Source: CAVTHW01 sp963734625
GTDB lineage: Bacteria; Acidobacteriota; Terriglobia; Bryobacterales; Bryobacteraceae
Reading direction: 5' to 3'
Length of the DNA stretch: 64,000 nucleotides
Assembly (NCBI GenBank): GCA_963734625.1
Contig: CAVTHW010000001.1
Coordinates: 296,209 to 360,208, forward strand
Part shown: piece after piece, positions 43,901 through 54,983 of the stretch
How the letters are laid out: each line of letters opens with the position of its first letter
Position numbering within the stretch: the stretch's first letter is position 1
Made by a program: the position numbers and the translations under genes
Notes under the pieces: generated by a model
The model's input: only the letters and a program-made list of their open reading frames with translations
What the model was told of the DNA's origin: nothing
Databases searched by the model: none

Positions 43901-43938
43901 AGGTACAAAAGACTCGCGGAGCCGGGCCCCGCGACACG

Positions 43939-45054
43939 TCAGATCCTCATTGGCATGACCACGTAGCGGTACAGGTAAGTGGTCCCGTCTCCCGACGGTC
44001 TTAGTTCGCCGGCGCTCTGTGCGTCTTTGAAAAGCAGGGTGATCTCTTGCTCCGGTGTAGCGCGCAGGAAGTCCAGCATATACTGCGCGTTGAAACCAAC
44101 CTCAACCGTGGGCCCTTCATACTGCGTAGGGATGCTCTCCTCGCTCTCGCCCGTCTCGGAGACCGAGGAGTGAAGCTTTACTTCGCCCGGGCCCACCTGC
44201 ACGCGGATGGCGTGCGAACGTTCGTCGGAGAATTGCGCGACCCTTTCAACCGCGGCTCGCATTTCTTCTCTCGGAATAGAAACACTGTGGCGCTGATCTT
44301 TTGGCAGTACTCGTTCGAAGTCCGGAAAGTTACCCGTCAGCTTGCGGCTGATCAAGAGCCTGTCGCCGATTTGCAGGAATAGATGGTTCTCATCGCCGGC
44401 GAAGGCTACAGTTGTCTCGGGCGGGCACTCTTGAGCAAGTTTCGGTATTTCGCTCATCGCCTTTCGCGGTACCAGCGCCCGGTAGGGAGTCCGGATACCG
44501 GGAATGTCCTGCTGAGTCTCAACGTACGCCAGCCGGTGTCCATCGGTTGAGACCATCGCCAGCCCGCGCTCTTTAAGAACCAGCAGCGCGCCGTTCAGAC
44601 TGAAGCGCGATTCCTCGGTGGAGATTGCAAAGATCGTGCGCGTAATCATGGCTGAGAGCACCGACAGCGGCAACTCAGCCACTGGCTGCGGCATAGTCGG
44701 CAGCTCCGGGAAGCTTTCTCGCGCCATACCGGCGATCCTGGTCCGGGACCGGCCACAGACCAGACTGACCCATTGATTATCGAGGAACTTCACGTGAACA
44801 TCGGCATCCGGCAGAAGCCTTACGTAATCCAGAAGCCTGCGAGCCGGCACTGTCCCGGAGCCTTCCTTCTGAATCCGCGCGGGGCAACTGCAACGAATAC
44901 CCAACTCCAAATCAGTCGCCGTCAGTACAACTCGGTCACCCGCCGCTTCGAGTAGAACATTTGACAAGATCGGAATCGTCGTCTTCTTCTCTACAACACC
45001 CTGGGAGAGATTCAGCTCCCGAACCAGATCGGCTTTGCTCACCGTGAATTCCAT
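43939..45054 (-). CDS. dnaN: DNA polymerase III beta clamp
   Basis: A 371-residue sliding clamp. The three repeated clamp domains are visible, starting MEFTVSKADLVRELNLSQGV, with LLEAAGDRVVLTATDLELGI, LSVLSAMITRTIFAISTEES, and the C-terminal DGTTYLYRYVVMPMRI in which VMPMRI is the family end. A promoter with a perfect TATAAT lies about 100 bases upstream. Intact. Confidence 0.97.
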   Translation of the reverse strand: MEFTVSKADLVRELNLSQGVVEKKTTIPILSNVLLEAAGDRVVLTATDLELGIRCSCPARIQKEGSGTVPARRLLDYVRLLPDADVHVKFLDNQWVSLVCGRSRTRIAGMARESFPELPTMPQPVAELPLSVLSAMITRTIFAISTEESRFSLNGALLVLKERGLAMVSTDGHRLAYVETQQDIPGIRTPYRALVPRKAMSEIPKLAQECPPETTVAFAGDENHLFLQIGDRLLISRKLTGNFPDFERVLPKDQRHSVSIPREEMRAAVERVAQFSDERSHAIRVQVGPGEVKLHSSVSETGESEESIPTQYEGPTVEVGFNAQYMLDFLRATPEQEITLLFKDAQSAGELRPSGDGTTYLYRYVVMPMRI

Positions 45055-45330
45055 CGGAATGGTTCTCCAGTCCCTTCTGAAGCTCTGCTTTTAACTACTC
45101 AATTTAAGAATCAGATTCATCGGTGCTGTTGAAATGTTGAATTCTCTCTAAATTATACAAAAAACAGACTGTTCCTGTCACGAACAACTGTGGAGCCGGG
45201 TGTGCGCTGCAGGCTGGTTTGGCCGGGGTCACCGCGTTATCCTCAGTTTTCAAGAGCGGCCCTGAAGGCGCTTTGTGAAAATCTCAACAAGTTCAATTAA
45301 TTGAATCAATTAGCTTGTGGATAGTTCTGT
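45055..45330. other. Candidate oriC segment between dnaN and dnaA
   Basis: The dnaA-dnaN gap (238 bases) plus the end of dnaA. It contains an AT-rich stretch (about 45090-45175) in otherwise GC-rich DNA, a near-consensus DnaA box TTATCCTCA (45237-45245, one mismatch to TTATCCACA) and a minus-strand box CTATCCACA (45316-45324, one mismatch). Only two near-consensus boxes are visible, so the origin may be here or upstream of dnaA, where TTTTCCACA occurs at 46642-46650. A GC-skew profile would decide. Confidence 0.4.
45152..45181 (-). promoter_or_regulatory. Promoter of dnaN
   Basis: Reading the minus strand, GTGACA (45181-45176), an 18-bp spacer and a perfect TATAAT (45157-45152), giving a start near 45145 and a leader of about 90 bases to the dnaN ATG at 45054. 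Confidence 0.65.
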
Positions 45331-46604
45331 TTAAATCAACGTCTGTACGGCGCAAATTCTCAATCTTCTGGATGGAGTGCAGTACCGTCGTATGGTGCTT
45401 CCCGCCAAACGCTCGGCCGATTTCCGGTAAAGACGATCCCGTCAACTCCTTCGCAATGTACATGGCAATCTGGCGCGGCTCGACGATCCGCTTGGTGTTG
45501 CTCTTCTGCTTCAATTGCGGAGCCTGAAGCCCAAATCTTTCGGCTACGGCCCTCTGAACCGCCTCGATCGTGATCTTTCGCTCTGTAGTGTGAACGATGT
45601 TCTTCAGGCAGTGCCGCGCCAGCGCGAGGTTGATTGGCGTCCCAGTCACCGAGGAGTAGGCGATGAGTTTGATTAGAGCGCCCTCCAATTCTCGAATGTT
45701 GGACTTCGTCTTTGTGGCAATGAGAATCCGGACGTCGTCGGGCAGCACCACACCCTCAGCCTCGGCTTTCTTGTCGAGGATGGCCATCTTCGTCTCGAGG
45801 TCGGGCGGCTGAATGTCCACCATCAGCCCCCACTCGAATCGCGAACGGAGCCGCTCAACCAGTCCGGGGATATCCTTGGGCTGGCTATCGCTGCAGATGA
45901 CAATCTGTTTCTGCTGGTCGTAGAGTTCGTTGAAAGTGTGGAAGAACTCCTTCTGGATGCCCTCTTTGCCCCCCAGCATCTGGATGTCGTCCACCAGCAA
46001 GACATCGGCGTTGCGATAGTACTGCTGAAATTGCGGCATGCGTTGCAGGCGGATGCACTGGATCAATTCATTCATGAAGCGTTCGCTGGAGGTGTATACA
46101 ATCCGCGCATTCTTGTGATTGTCAAGCAGCGCCCGGCCAATCGCGTGCATGATGTGTGTCTTGCCCATTCCGACGCCGCCATGAATGAACAGCGGATTGT
46201 AGCTGCGCGAGGGCTTCTCGGCGACGGCCTTTGCCGCCGCGTGCGCGAATTGATTGCAGGAGCCCACGATGAAGGTGTCGAAGGTGAACTTCGGGTTGAG
46301 ATGGGAACCGGGCGGCTGCGCGAATAACTCGGCAGCGCCGGCGGATTCAGGCCTCGACCCATTTGCTGGGCGCGTTCAGTTCGTACACTGTGTGATGCAC
46401 GGGAAGCGCCAGCGCCCGGATGGCGGAGCCTACCAGGCCGGAGTACTCGCCGGCCATGCGGGTCCGGGTCGGCTCGTCCGGCACCTCAACGTAAAGGACG
46501 CCTTCTTCGAGACCGCGAAAGCCGGTCCGCGCCAGCCAGTCCTGATAAGCTACAGCGCTCAGTTTGGAGCCAAGATGAGTTTTGATCTGTTCCCAGGCGT
46601 TCAT
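45293..46604 (-). CDS. dnaA: Chromosomal replication initiator DnaA, frameshifted
   Basis: DnaA, about 437 codons. The N-terminal domain (MNAWEQIKTHLGSKLSAVAY, WVEA) is in one frame. The AAA+ part in the next frame reads NPKFTFDTFIVGSCNQFAHA, Walker A HGGVGMGKTHIMHAIGRA, Walker B VLLVDDIQMLGGKEG and the arginine-finger region. The DNA-binding HTH ends PEIGRAFGGKHHTTVLHSIQ. Deleting one G from the GGG at about 46367 restores SRPESAGAAELFAQ between the two, a natural linker. An essential gene with a one-base homopolymer insertion is almost surely a sequence error. ATG at 46604. Confidence 0.93.
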
Positions 46605-46917
46605 GGCAGTGGCAGTTGCGGACACACACCCCTCACTTGGATTTTCCACAGGATTCCCACAGCTTGAGGAAATCTTACTAGCTTCCCTATTTGATCCTGG
46701 ATTGCACCGGCGCCAATTCGAATTGACCTGGCAACCCCATTGAGTCGAGCGGAAATCAGTCTAGCACAAGAAGTTCGCGCCGGGGACAATTTGTCGCACG
46801 ATTCTTTCTCGTTTCGAATCAATGGCTCACGGCCATCAAAAACAAGAGGCGGGAGTCCTGTCATTGGGCTGAAGCGTGGCTGAAACACGAGGAAGCTCAA
46901 TTGTTCCGGTGCCAAAT
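46605..46917. other. Gap upstream of dnaA
   Basis: No gene. It holds one relaxed DnaA box, TTTTCCACA (46642-46650), within 46 bases of the dnaA ATG, followed by CCCACAG. It must contain the dnaA promoter on the minus strand; a TAGACT-like -10 element near 46750 is a weak candidate. Confidence 0.4.
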
Positions 46918-46947
46918 TTGACAGTGCCGCTGTCAGGGAGAGAGAAT
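46918..46947 (+). promoter_or_regulatory. Promoter of tRNA-Gly
   Basis: TTGACA (46918-46923), an 18-bp spacer and GAGAAT (46942-46947), with the expected start about eight bases before the mature tRNA at 46962. Confidence 0.55.
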
Positions 46948-46961
46948 ACGAGAAACGGCAT

Positions 46962-47037
<76 letters not shown>

Positions 47038-47041
47038 AACC

Positions 47042-48019
47042 TCACGTCAGACTTCTTCCTTTTTCGAACTCCCAGGCCGTGGCGACGATCTTCTTGAGAT
47101 CGGTGTAGTGCGGCTTCCAGCCCAGGGCTCGGATCAGCCGGGCGGGGTCGGCGACCAGTACCGGAGGATCCCCCGGCCGGCGCGGCCCAATGCGGACAGG
47201 CACGTTCCGGCCGGTCACTTCTTCCACCGCCCGGACCACCTCCATTACGCTGTGCCCCTTGCCGGTGCCCACGTTGAAGGCTCCCGACGGAGCGCCGGCG
47301 ATCAGCGCCTCCAGCGCCAGGATGTGGGCCTCGGCCAGGTCGCTGACGTGGACGTAATCGCGGATGCAGGTTCCGTCCGGCGTGTCGTAGTCGTTTCCGA
47401 AGATGGTAACGGGTTCGCCGCCGCGGACGGCCCGGAGAAGCAGCGGGATGAGGTGAGTCTCGGGGTCGTGCTCCTCGCCCAGTCCGGCGCCAGGGTCCGA
47501 TCCGCAGGCGTTGAAGTAGCGCAGAGCAAAGCTGCGCAAGGCGCTGCATTGATCCAGCCAGTGCAGAATCTTCTCCACCATGACCTTGGATTCGCCGTAC
47601 GGACTGACGGGGGCGAAGGGCATATCCTCGGTGATCGGGACCTTCTCCGGCGTGCCGTAAACGGCCGCGGTCGACGAGAACACCAGCCGGGAAACATGGG
47701 CCCGCCGCATGGCGGCCAGCAGAGAGAGCGAACCGCCCACGTTGTTGGAGAAGTAGAGCTCCGGCTCGCTCATCGACTCGCCGACGGCGATGAAAGCGGC
47801 GAAGTGGATCACCGAGGCGACGCCTTCGGATTCCATCAGCCCGGCTAGCGCCGCCGTGTCGGTTACGTCCATCACGCGCAGGCGCCGGGCATCGACATTA
47901 TGGCGGTGGCCTCTGCCCAGATTGTCCACCACGACCGGGTCGTAGCCTCGGCGGATCAGCAAATCCACGGTATGGGAGCCGATATAGCCGGCTCCGCCGG
48001 TGACGAGCACTTTCTTCAT
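47042..48019 (-). CDS. galE: UDP-glucose 4-epimerase
   Basis: A 325-residue short-chain dehydrogenase/reductase that interconverts UDP-glucose and UDP-galactose. The NAD motif TGGAGYIGSH is at residues 7-16; DNLGRGHRHNV is the strand-2 region. The catalytic pair is YGESK in PVSPYGESKVMVEK, preceded by the Ser-rich LVFSSTAAVYG. GSDPGAGLGEEHDPETHLIP and RDYVHVSDLAEAHILAL are GalE hallmarks. It supplies UDP-galactose for surface glycans. Converges on tRNA-Gly with a four-base gap. Confidence 0.94.
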   Translation of the reverse strand: MKKVLVTGGAGYIGSHTVDLLIRRGYDPVVVDNLGRGHRHNVDARRLRVMDVTDTAALAGLMESEGVASVIHFAAFIAVGESMSEPELYFSNNVGGSLSLLAAMRRAHVSRLVFSSTAAVYGTPEKVPITEDMPFAPVSPYGESKVMVEKILHWLDQCSALRSFALRYFNACGSDPGAGLGEEHDPETHLIPLLLRAVRGGEPVTIFGNDYDTPDGTCIRDYVHVSDLAEAHILALEALIAGAPSGAFNVGTGKGHSVMEVVRAVEEVTGRNVPVRIGPRRPGDPPVLVADPARLIRALGWKPHYTDLKKIVATAWEFEKGRSLT

Positions 48020-48099
48020 GGGCTGACAACAGCCAGCTTAGCGCAGAAACAGCCCCGATACCCTGCAACTCGGGGCGGGCGCCGCGCGTCCGATCAGTA

Positions 48100-49375
48100 G
48101 TGAGAAAAGACGCCGGAAGAGTCGTAGGGGCGGGCTGGGCGTGCCTTTTCGTGATTTTGAGCATACAAGCCCCGCTTCTGGCGCAGATCGGGTACCCGGG
48201 TCAATACCCCGGAACGGGCAGGCCCGGCATCCCTCTCCCATTTCCGGTACCGAGGGGTGGCGGGCGGGGCAGCCCCCGCCCCCAGGCCGGTGATTCGGTC
48301 ACATCCGAGACCGGCAAGCTGCGGAAGATCGACAGCCGGACGATCCAGATTGAAACCTCCGACCGGCGCATCGTGGACTTCCGCCGGACGAGCCAGACGA
48401 AGTTCTATCGGGAAGGTAAGGAGATCAAGGAATCGGAGCTGAAACTGGGCGATAGCGTCTCGGTGGAGGGAACGCGGGATCAGAATGGTATCCAGTACGC
48501 GCAGAGCGTTTCCCTGCAACCTGCCAGAGCAAACCGCGGAAGGTCCGGCAACGCCCCCACCCCGGACCCGTGACGCCGACGATCCCGGGCCGCCCGTCCT
48601 GAAGCGCGGCGCTCCCTCCCGCAGCGAGAGCGCCGATCGGCAGGCGTCCGAGCCTGAGCCGGGCGTCGCGGCCGATCCGTTCATCGAAAAAGCCCGCGTC
48701 ACGGCGGCGTCTTTCGAGCAGCAGGCTCCCAGCTTCGTTTGTCAGGAGTTCATGACCCGTTATGTCAGCAACGGCCGTCCAGCCAGTTGGAGTGCGCTGG
48801 ATGTCGTCTCGGCCGAGGTCGTGTTCGAAAACGGCCACGAGAGCTATCGCAACGTGTCAGTCAACGGCAAGGCCGCGCGCAAGGACATTGAGCAACTGGA
48901 TGGCTCGTGGTCTACGGGCGAATTCGCCTCCGTGTTGCTCGACCTGCTCTCGCATTCCACTGCGGCGGACTTCCGGTTCGATAAGCTGTCAGCCTCCGCC
49001 GGAGTGCCGGCCCGGGTCTACAGTTTTCAGGTGGCGCAGTCCAACTCGCATTGGCACGTGAAGACGGTGTCGCAGTCTCTGGACCCGGCCTACCAAGGTT
49101 CGGTGTGGGTCGAACCGGAGAGCGGCCGCGTCCTGCGCATCGAAATCCAGGCCCGTTCGCTGCCCAGGGAGTTTCCGCTGGACACGGTCGAGATGGCGGT
49201 GGACTACGACAATGTGCGAATCGGGAACGGCCAGTTCGTGCTCCCCACCCATGCCGAAAGCCTGAGCTGCCAGCGGGGCACGTCCAACTGCAGCCGCAAC
49301 GCGATCGATTTCCGCAACTACCACAAGTACGAAGTGGACTCCAACATCGTCTACGAGGGCCCCTCCCGTCCGTAG
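48100..49375 (+). CDS. Secreted protein, second copy of the 15.8-kb family, frameshifted
   Basis: The first part (from GTG at 48100) has a signal peptide (ILSIQAPLLAQ) and a small beta domain (LRKIDSRTIQIETSDRRIVD, LKLGDSVSVEG). One extra base near 48570 leads into the next frame: ADPFIEKARVTAASFEQQAP, FVCQEFMTRYVSNG, WSTGEFASVLLDLL, VYSFQVAQSNSHWHV and VWVEPESGRVLRIEIQARSL, ending YHKYEVDSNIVYEGP. From FVCQEF on it matches, motif by motif, the protein at 15810-16880. Thus the N-terminal part here differs but the C-terminal domain is shared. Function unknown. Divergent from galE. Confidence 0.7.
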
Positions 49376-49493
49376 GCGCTTCTCTCCACCCCATGGCAGT
49401 CGGGGATAAAAGAACTAGAGTTCATCTGCAGGGCAGACGATGAGCACTCTAGCCGCGTGGAGTTGAGGCGCTTGGAGATGGAGGAAGCGGCCT

Positions 49494-51229
49494 ATGTGGG
49501 CTACGCTGAGACCCCGAACGCAAGCCGCTTTGATGTTTGCTGTGCTCGCGTCACTGCCCGCGCCGGCGCAAAACCCTGAAGTGGCTCCAGGCGGGATCGC
49601 TAGGGCAGCCAGCGGTCGAGCCGTCTCCAGTGTTGCCGCGGGGGTTCCCCCGGTGTTCAGGAGACGGCTGACTCGCGACGGGGTCGCGGGAAGGGCGCCA
49701 GGGTTGACCGGTCCTCCGGCGCTGTTGGTGCGCGAGGGCGTGGGCCCGCCGGCGATTGAGCTGGGCCCGCTCCTGTTGAACACCACTTATCAGCCCCGAA
49801 CCGGACCGCCAGGCTGGCGGTATGCGCCCGGTCGAGTGATCGTCAAATTCCGGGACGGCACCTCGACCGCGTCGCGTCTCGCGTCGCTGCGCACGTCCTC
49901 GTCGCGGACGGCTACCATCTCCAGCCAGCCGGAATCCGCGGATTTCGATATCGTGACCATCGGTCCGAGCGAGGACGTGGAAGCCGTGGCGGCGAGCTTC
50001 CGCGGGCAGGCCGGCGTGGAATACGCGCAGGCGGCTTACGTGAACCACGCGATGTTCGTGCCGAACGATCCCCTTTATAAGCAACTGCAGTGGAATTTCC
50101 CGCTCATCGATCTCGAGCGCGCCTGGGATATTCAGCCGCAGGCCGGTTCGGAACATCACGGTCGCCGTGCTCGACACTGGCGTGGCCTATACCGACGCCA
50201 CTTTCGACGTGAACCTGCCCGGGTTCAGAGACGGCAACGGCAACAAATATCCGGCGCTCGGCGAAGTGACGATCCCCTACTCGGCCGCGCCGCAGCTCGT
50301 GACGCCCGGACGCATCGTGTCTCCGCGCGACTTCGTCTGGAACACGGCGACGCCGCTCGATTTCGACGGCCACGGGACGCACGTCAGCGGGACCATCGGG
50401 CAGTTGACCAACGACGGCATTGGCACCGCCGGAGTCGCGTTCAACGTGAAGCTGATGCCGGTCAAGGTGATCTGCGCCACCTGGGACTTCCTGTTCGGCG
50501 CTTCCGACGACATCCAATGCGGCACGGACGACACGGTGGCGCAGGGCATCCGGTACGCGGCCGACAACGGGGCAAATATCATCAACATGAGCATCGGCCG
50601 CGACGGTCCCGCCAATTGCGGCGCCATGCCCGATCAGCCTGGCTGCGCGCCGTCGATCGAGGCCGCGATCAGATATGCCGTCGGAAAAGGCGTATTCATC
50701 GTGATTGCCGCGGGCAACAGCTTCCTCGACGGCAATCCGCCCCAGGTGCTCCCCGAGATCGCCTCGCGCGTGCAGGGGGCCGTGTCGGTAGCGGCCGTCG
50801 GGGTGGATACCAGCCATGCGCCCTACTCAACCACCGGCTCCTACGTCGAACTGTCTGCGCCGGGTGGCGGCGGGGGTTCGGTCAGACGACGGCTACGTAT
50901 GGCAGCAGACGTTTCACCCCGACTTCACGGATACGTTCTTGCTGCCGCCGTCGGATTACCGGCCACCCCGGTTTGATGTCATGGCGTATATGGGCTATGC
51001 CGGCACATCGATGGCCGCGCCCCACGTTGCGGGCGTCGCCGCGATGCTGATGCAGCAGGGCATCACCGATCCGGCGGCGATCGAAGCCTTGCTCGAGAAG
51101 TTCGCGACGCCGTGCAGCGTCTCGCTCAACAGGTGCGATGCCAGCCTGGCCCCGAACCGCAACGACACGTTCGGGTTCGGACTCATTGATGCGCGGAACA
51201 CGCTGCGCGGGCTGGGGCTGGCGAAGTGA
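49494..51229 (+). CDS. Secreted subtilisin-like serine protease (S8), frameshifted twice
   Basis: A protein of about 578 codons. After a signal peptide (about residues 10-26) comes a pro-region (GWRYAPGRVIVKFRDGTSTA, FDIVTIGPSEDVEAVAASFR). The catalytic residues lie in three frames: Asp in VAVLDTGVAYTDATFD (near 50170), His in FDGHGTHVSGTIG (near 50370) and Ser in GTSMAAPHVAGVAAM (near 51010). NIINMSIG and AAGNSFLDG supply the oxyanion region. Shifts near 50150 (an extra G in TCGGAAC) and near 50880 break the gene. Its end overlaps the next gene by four bases (GTGA), so the two belong together. Confidence 0.88.
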
Positions 51230-51899
51230 AAACCAATGTGGCCATCCTCGCCTTGCTCGGCATCCTGGCGTGCGCCGGCCCACGTTGGCGCAAGCGCGCA
51301 TCGCGTCAACCGCGGACGCTGCGCCAGCCATCGCAGTCCGGCCCTTCTTCCTCGCGACCTTCCAGAACTTCGCGGCCCAGAACACGTTCAAGGCGGCATT
51401 CGGCAGATCCACTCATACGTTTCTTGGAGGCGGCCTCGATCTCGCCTTCCGCAACGGGATCTTCGTCGACCTGACGGTTTCGCGTTTCAGCAGCCATGGT
51501 CAGAGGGCGTTCGTGTTCAACGGTCAGAGTTACGGGCTCGGCATTCCGCTCACCGCGAGGGAAATCCCGTTGGAGTTGTCCGGCGGGTACCGCTTCGCGG
51601 CCTGGCGCCGGCTCCGGCCGTATGCGGGCGGCGGAATCGGTTCCTACAGCTACCAGGAAACGTCCGATTTCTCGGCCTTGGGCGAGAATGTCGACGTGAG
51701 GCATGCCGGGTATCTCGTGGTCGGCGGCGGTGAGGTGCGGGTCAATTCGTGGGTGGCCGTCGCCGTTGACGTGCAGTGGACGCACGTGCCCGGCATCCTC
51801 GGCACAGGGGGCACGTCGCGGACTTCCGGGTCTGGCGGCGGCGCTGAGACCGATCTTGGCGGCATCGCCCCACGCCTCCGGGTGCTCATCGGACACTGA
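51226..51899 (+). CDS. Outer-membrane beta-barrel protein, frameshifted
   Basis: A signal peptide from GTG at 51226 (KTNVAILALLGILACAGP), then one missing base near 51280, and the mature barrel in the next frame: AFGRSTHTFLGGGLDLAFRN, FVDLTVSRFSSHGQRAFV, ELSGGYRFAAWRRLRPYAGG, GVEVRVNSWVAV-type strands and GGIAPRLRVLIGH at the end. The alternating pattern and strand-turn repeats are typical of small eight-stranded barrels (OmpW/OmpA-like). It overlaps the subtilase gene, which suggests the barrel works with the protease, for example in its export or retention; this is inference. Confidence 0.7.
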
Positions 51900-51965
51900 C
51901 CGGCCCGTGCACTCCGGAATCTCCCGCTGACGGACGGCGCCCGGCTGTTAGATCATAGTCACAGG

Positions 51966-52874
51966 TTGAAACTCACGAGCACTGCCGGGGACGCGGGCAA
52001 GCGGCTGGACCGGTTCCTGCAAGAACAGCTTCCCGCCTACAGCCGGACCCGCCTGCAAGGTTGGATCCGGCAGGGGCGGGTGCTGGCGGGGGGCAGGCCG
52101 GGAAACCTTCGCAGGTGCTGCGCGGCGGCGAGATCGTGGAAGTGGAGCCCGCCGAGCTGCCGCCGCTGCGGGCCGAGGCCGAGCAGATCCCGCTGACGAT
52201 TCTCTACGAGGACGATGACGTGGTCGCCGTCGACAAGCCCGCCGGGATGGTGGTCCACGCGGGAGCGGGCTGCCGGTCGGGGACCCTGGTGAACGCGCTT
52301 GCTCGGACGTTTCGCGTCGCTATCGGCGGTGGGGGGCGAAATGCGGCCGGGGATCGTGCACCGGTTGGACCGCTACACCAGCGGCGTGATCCTGGTGGCC
52401 CGCCATGACGCCGCGCATCGCCGCCTGGCCGAGCAGTTCGCCCAGCGCCAGGTGGAGAAGGTTTACCTGGCCCTGGTTCACGGCGTCGTGAAGCAGGACC
52501 GGGGAAGGGTGGAGAAACCGATCGCGCGCGATCCCGTGCGCCGGATCAAGATGACCGCCCGGCTGGGGCGCGGACGAACGGCCTTGACCGAATACAAGGT
52601 CTTGAAGCGGTTCCGCGATTTCACTCTGCTGGAGGTTCGGATCGGGACCGGAAGGACGCACCAGATCCGGGTGCATCTGGCGGGCCTGGGGCATCCCGTG
52701 GCGGGAGACCGGCTTTATGGGGCTCCGGCCAAGGTTGGGGGCGAGCCGCCGCCGGGCCGTTTCTTCCTGCACGCGCAGCGGATCAGCTTCTCGCAACCCT
52801 CGACGGGCGAGACCGTCGCCGTTGAAGCGCCGTTGCCGGCGGAGCTTGAGGTATGGTTGGAGAGGCTCCTATAA
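51966..52874 (+). CDS. RluA/RluD-family pseudouridine synthase, frameshifted
   Basis: A protein of about 303 codons. The S4 RNA-binding domain is at the start (GKRLDRFLQEQLPAYSRTRL). A missing base near 52100 and an extra base near 52300 move the frame and then restore it. The synthase domain carries VVAVDKPAGMVVHAGAG, IVHRLDRYTSGVILVARHD (with the catalytic aspartate in HRLDR), KVYLALVHGVV, the RTHQIRVHLAGLGHPVAGD end block and FLHAQRISF. Length equals RluD. Modified RNA site cannot be assigned from sequence. Confidence 0.88.
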
Positions 52875-52891
52875 TCGGGGTGGGAGGCGTC

Positions 52892-53830
52892 ATGAAATCC
52901 CTGGCAGTATGGGCTCTCCTGGTATTCGCGCTGGCCGCGGCGAACGCGCAGAGCCGCTCCGCGCCGCCAGCCAAGCCCGCCACCGAAGATGCGCCGCTGA
53001 GCATCAAGCTCGAAGTTGTCCGGGTGCCCATCCTGTTCACGGTGACCGACAAGCGAGGCCGGTTCATCACCAACCTGGTCAAGGAGGATTTCGCCGTCCG
53101 GGAGGGGAAGAATCTCCAGAAGGTTCTCGAATTCTCCGCCGAGAGCGACCTCCCGCTCCGGTTGGCCATCCTGGTCGACAGCAGCAACAGCATCCGCGAC
53201 CGGTTCCGGTTCATTCAGCAGGCGGCCACTCAGTTCATCAACACTGTGATGCGCGCGAAGGTGGACAAGGCTACCGTGGTCAGCTTCGACACCGCGGCGG
53301 AGGTGCAGGCCGATCTGACCAACGACGCGGCTAAGCTGGAGAGCGTCATTCGGGACCTGAGGCCGGGCGGAGGAACATCCCTCTACGATGCCGTTTTTTT
53401 CGCCAGCCGGGACAAACTGGCGCTGGAGCAGCCTCCCTACCTCTACCGCCGGGCCATGGTGATTCTGAGCGACGGGGAAGACAACCAGAGCCGCTACAGC
53501 CGCGACCAGGCTCTGGAGATGGCCCAGAGGTCCGACGTGGTCATCTACACCATCTCGACCAACATCACCCGGGTGGACACCGATGGGGATAAGGTCCTGA
53601 AGTACCTGGCGGCCGAGACCGGGGGCGCGAGTTTCTTTCCGTTCAAAGTCGAGGACCTGTCGCAGTCGTTCGAGAACATCGCTAACGAGTTGCGCCGTCA
53701 GTACAGCCTCCTGTACCGGCCCGAGCCCATGAAGACCGACGGCTCCTTTCAGAGCGTCGAGGTCATCGTGAAGACCAAGCCCGGCCTGGTGGTCCGCGCC
53801 CGCCGGGGCTACTACACGCTGAAGCAGTAA
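52892..53830 (+). CDS. Secreted VWFA-related protein, acidobacterial type
   Basis: A 312-residue exported protein. Signal peptide to about residue 18 (ALAAANAQ). After a short strand region (VPILFTVTDKRGRFITNLVK) comes the A domain with an intact metal site: AILVDSSNSIRDRF (DXSXS), GGGTSLYDAVFF and VILSDGEDNQSRY. The rest matches the N-terminal half of the 39.7-kb protein in order of motifs but is shorter. The ATG at 52892 has GGGAGG upstream; it follows the RluA-family gene by 17 bases. Confidence 0.85.
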   Translation: MKSLAVWALLVFALAAANAQSRSAPPAKPATEDAPLSIKLEVVRVPILFTVTDKRGRFITNLVKEDFAVREGKNLQKVLEFSAESDLPLRLAILVDSSNSIRDRFRFIQQAATQFINTVMRAKVDKATVVSFDTAAEVQADLTNDAAKLESVIRDLRPGGGTSLYDAVFFASRDKLALEQPPYLYRRAMVILSDGEDNQSRYSRDQALEMAQRSDVVIYTISTNITRVDTDGDKVLKYLAAETGGASFFPFKVEDLSQSFENIANELRRQYSLLYRPEPMKTDGSFQSVEVIVKTKPGLVVRARRGYYTLKQ

Positions 53831-53867
53831 GGGGCGAAAATCTCGGATGCGGCGCACGCCCCCGTTG

Positions 53868-53873
53868 TATAAT
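53868..53873 (+). promoter_or_regulatory. -10 element of the recA promoter
   Basis: A perfect TATAAT 42 bases before the recA ATG. A clear -35 box and a LexA-type dyad are not visible, so SOS control cannot be claimed. Confidence 0.5.
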
Positions 53874-53915
53874 TGGTCTTCCACCCGCCACCGGCGCTGA
53901 GGTCGCACGAACACT

Positions 53916-54953
<1,038 letters not shown>

Positions 54954-54983
54954 GGGGAAAGGCGCCGCTGGCAGTGGGAAAGC

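Noticed and set aside
44791..44796. CACGTG core considered as a second parS
   Set aside because: Flanks (AACTT and AACAT) do not match the parS arms.
53831..53915. LexA box upstream of recA
   Set aside because: No convincing dyad; only a TATAAT was found.
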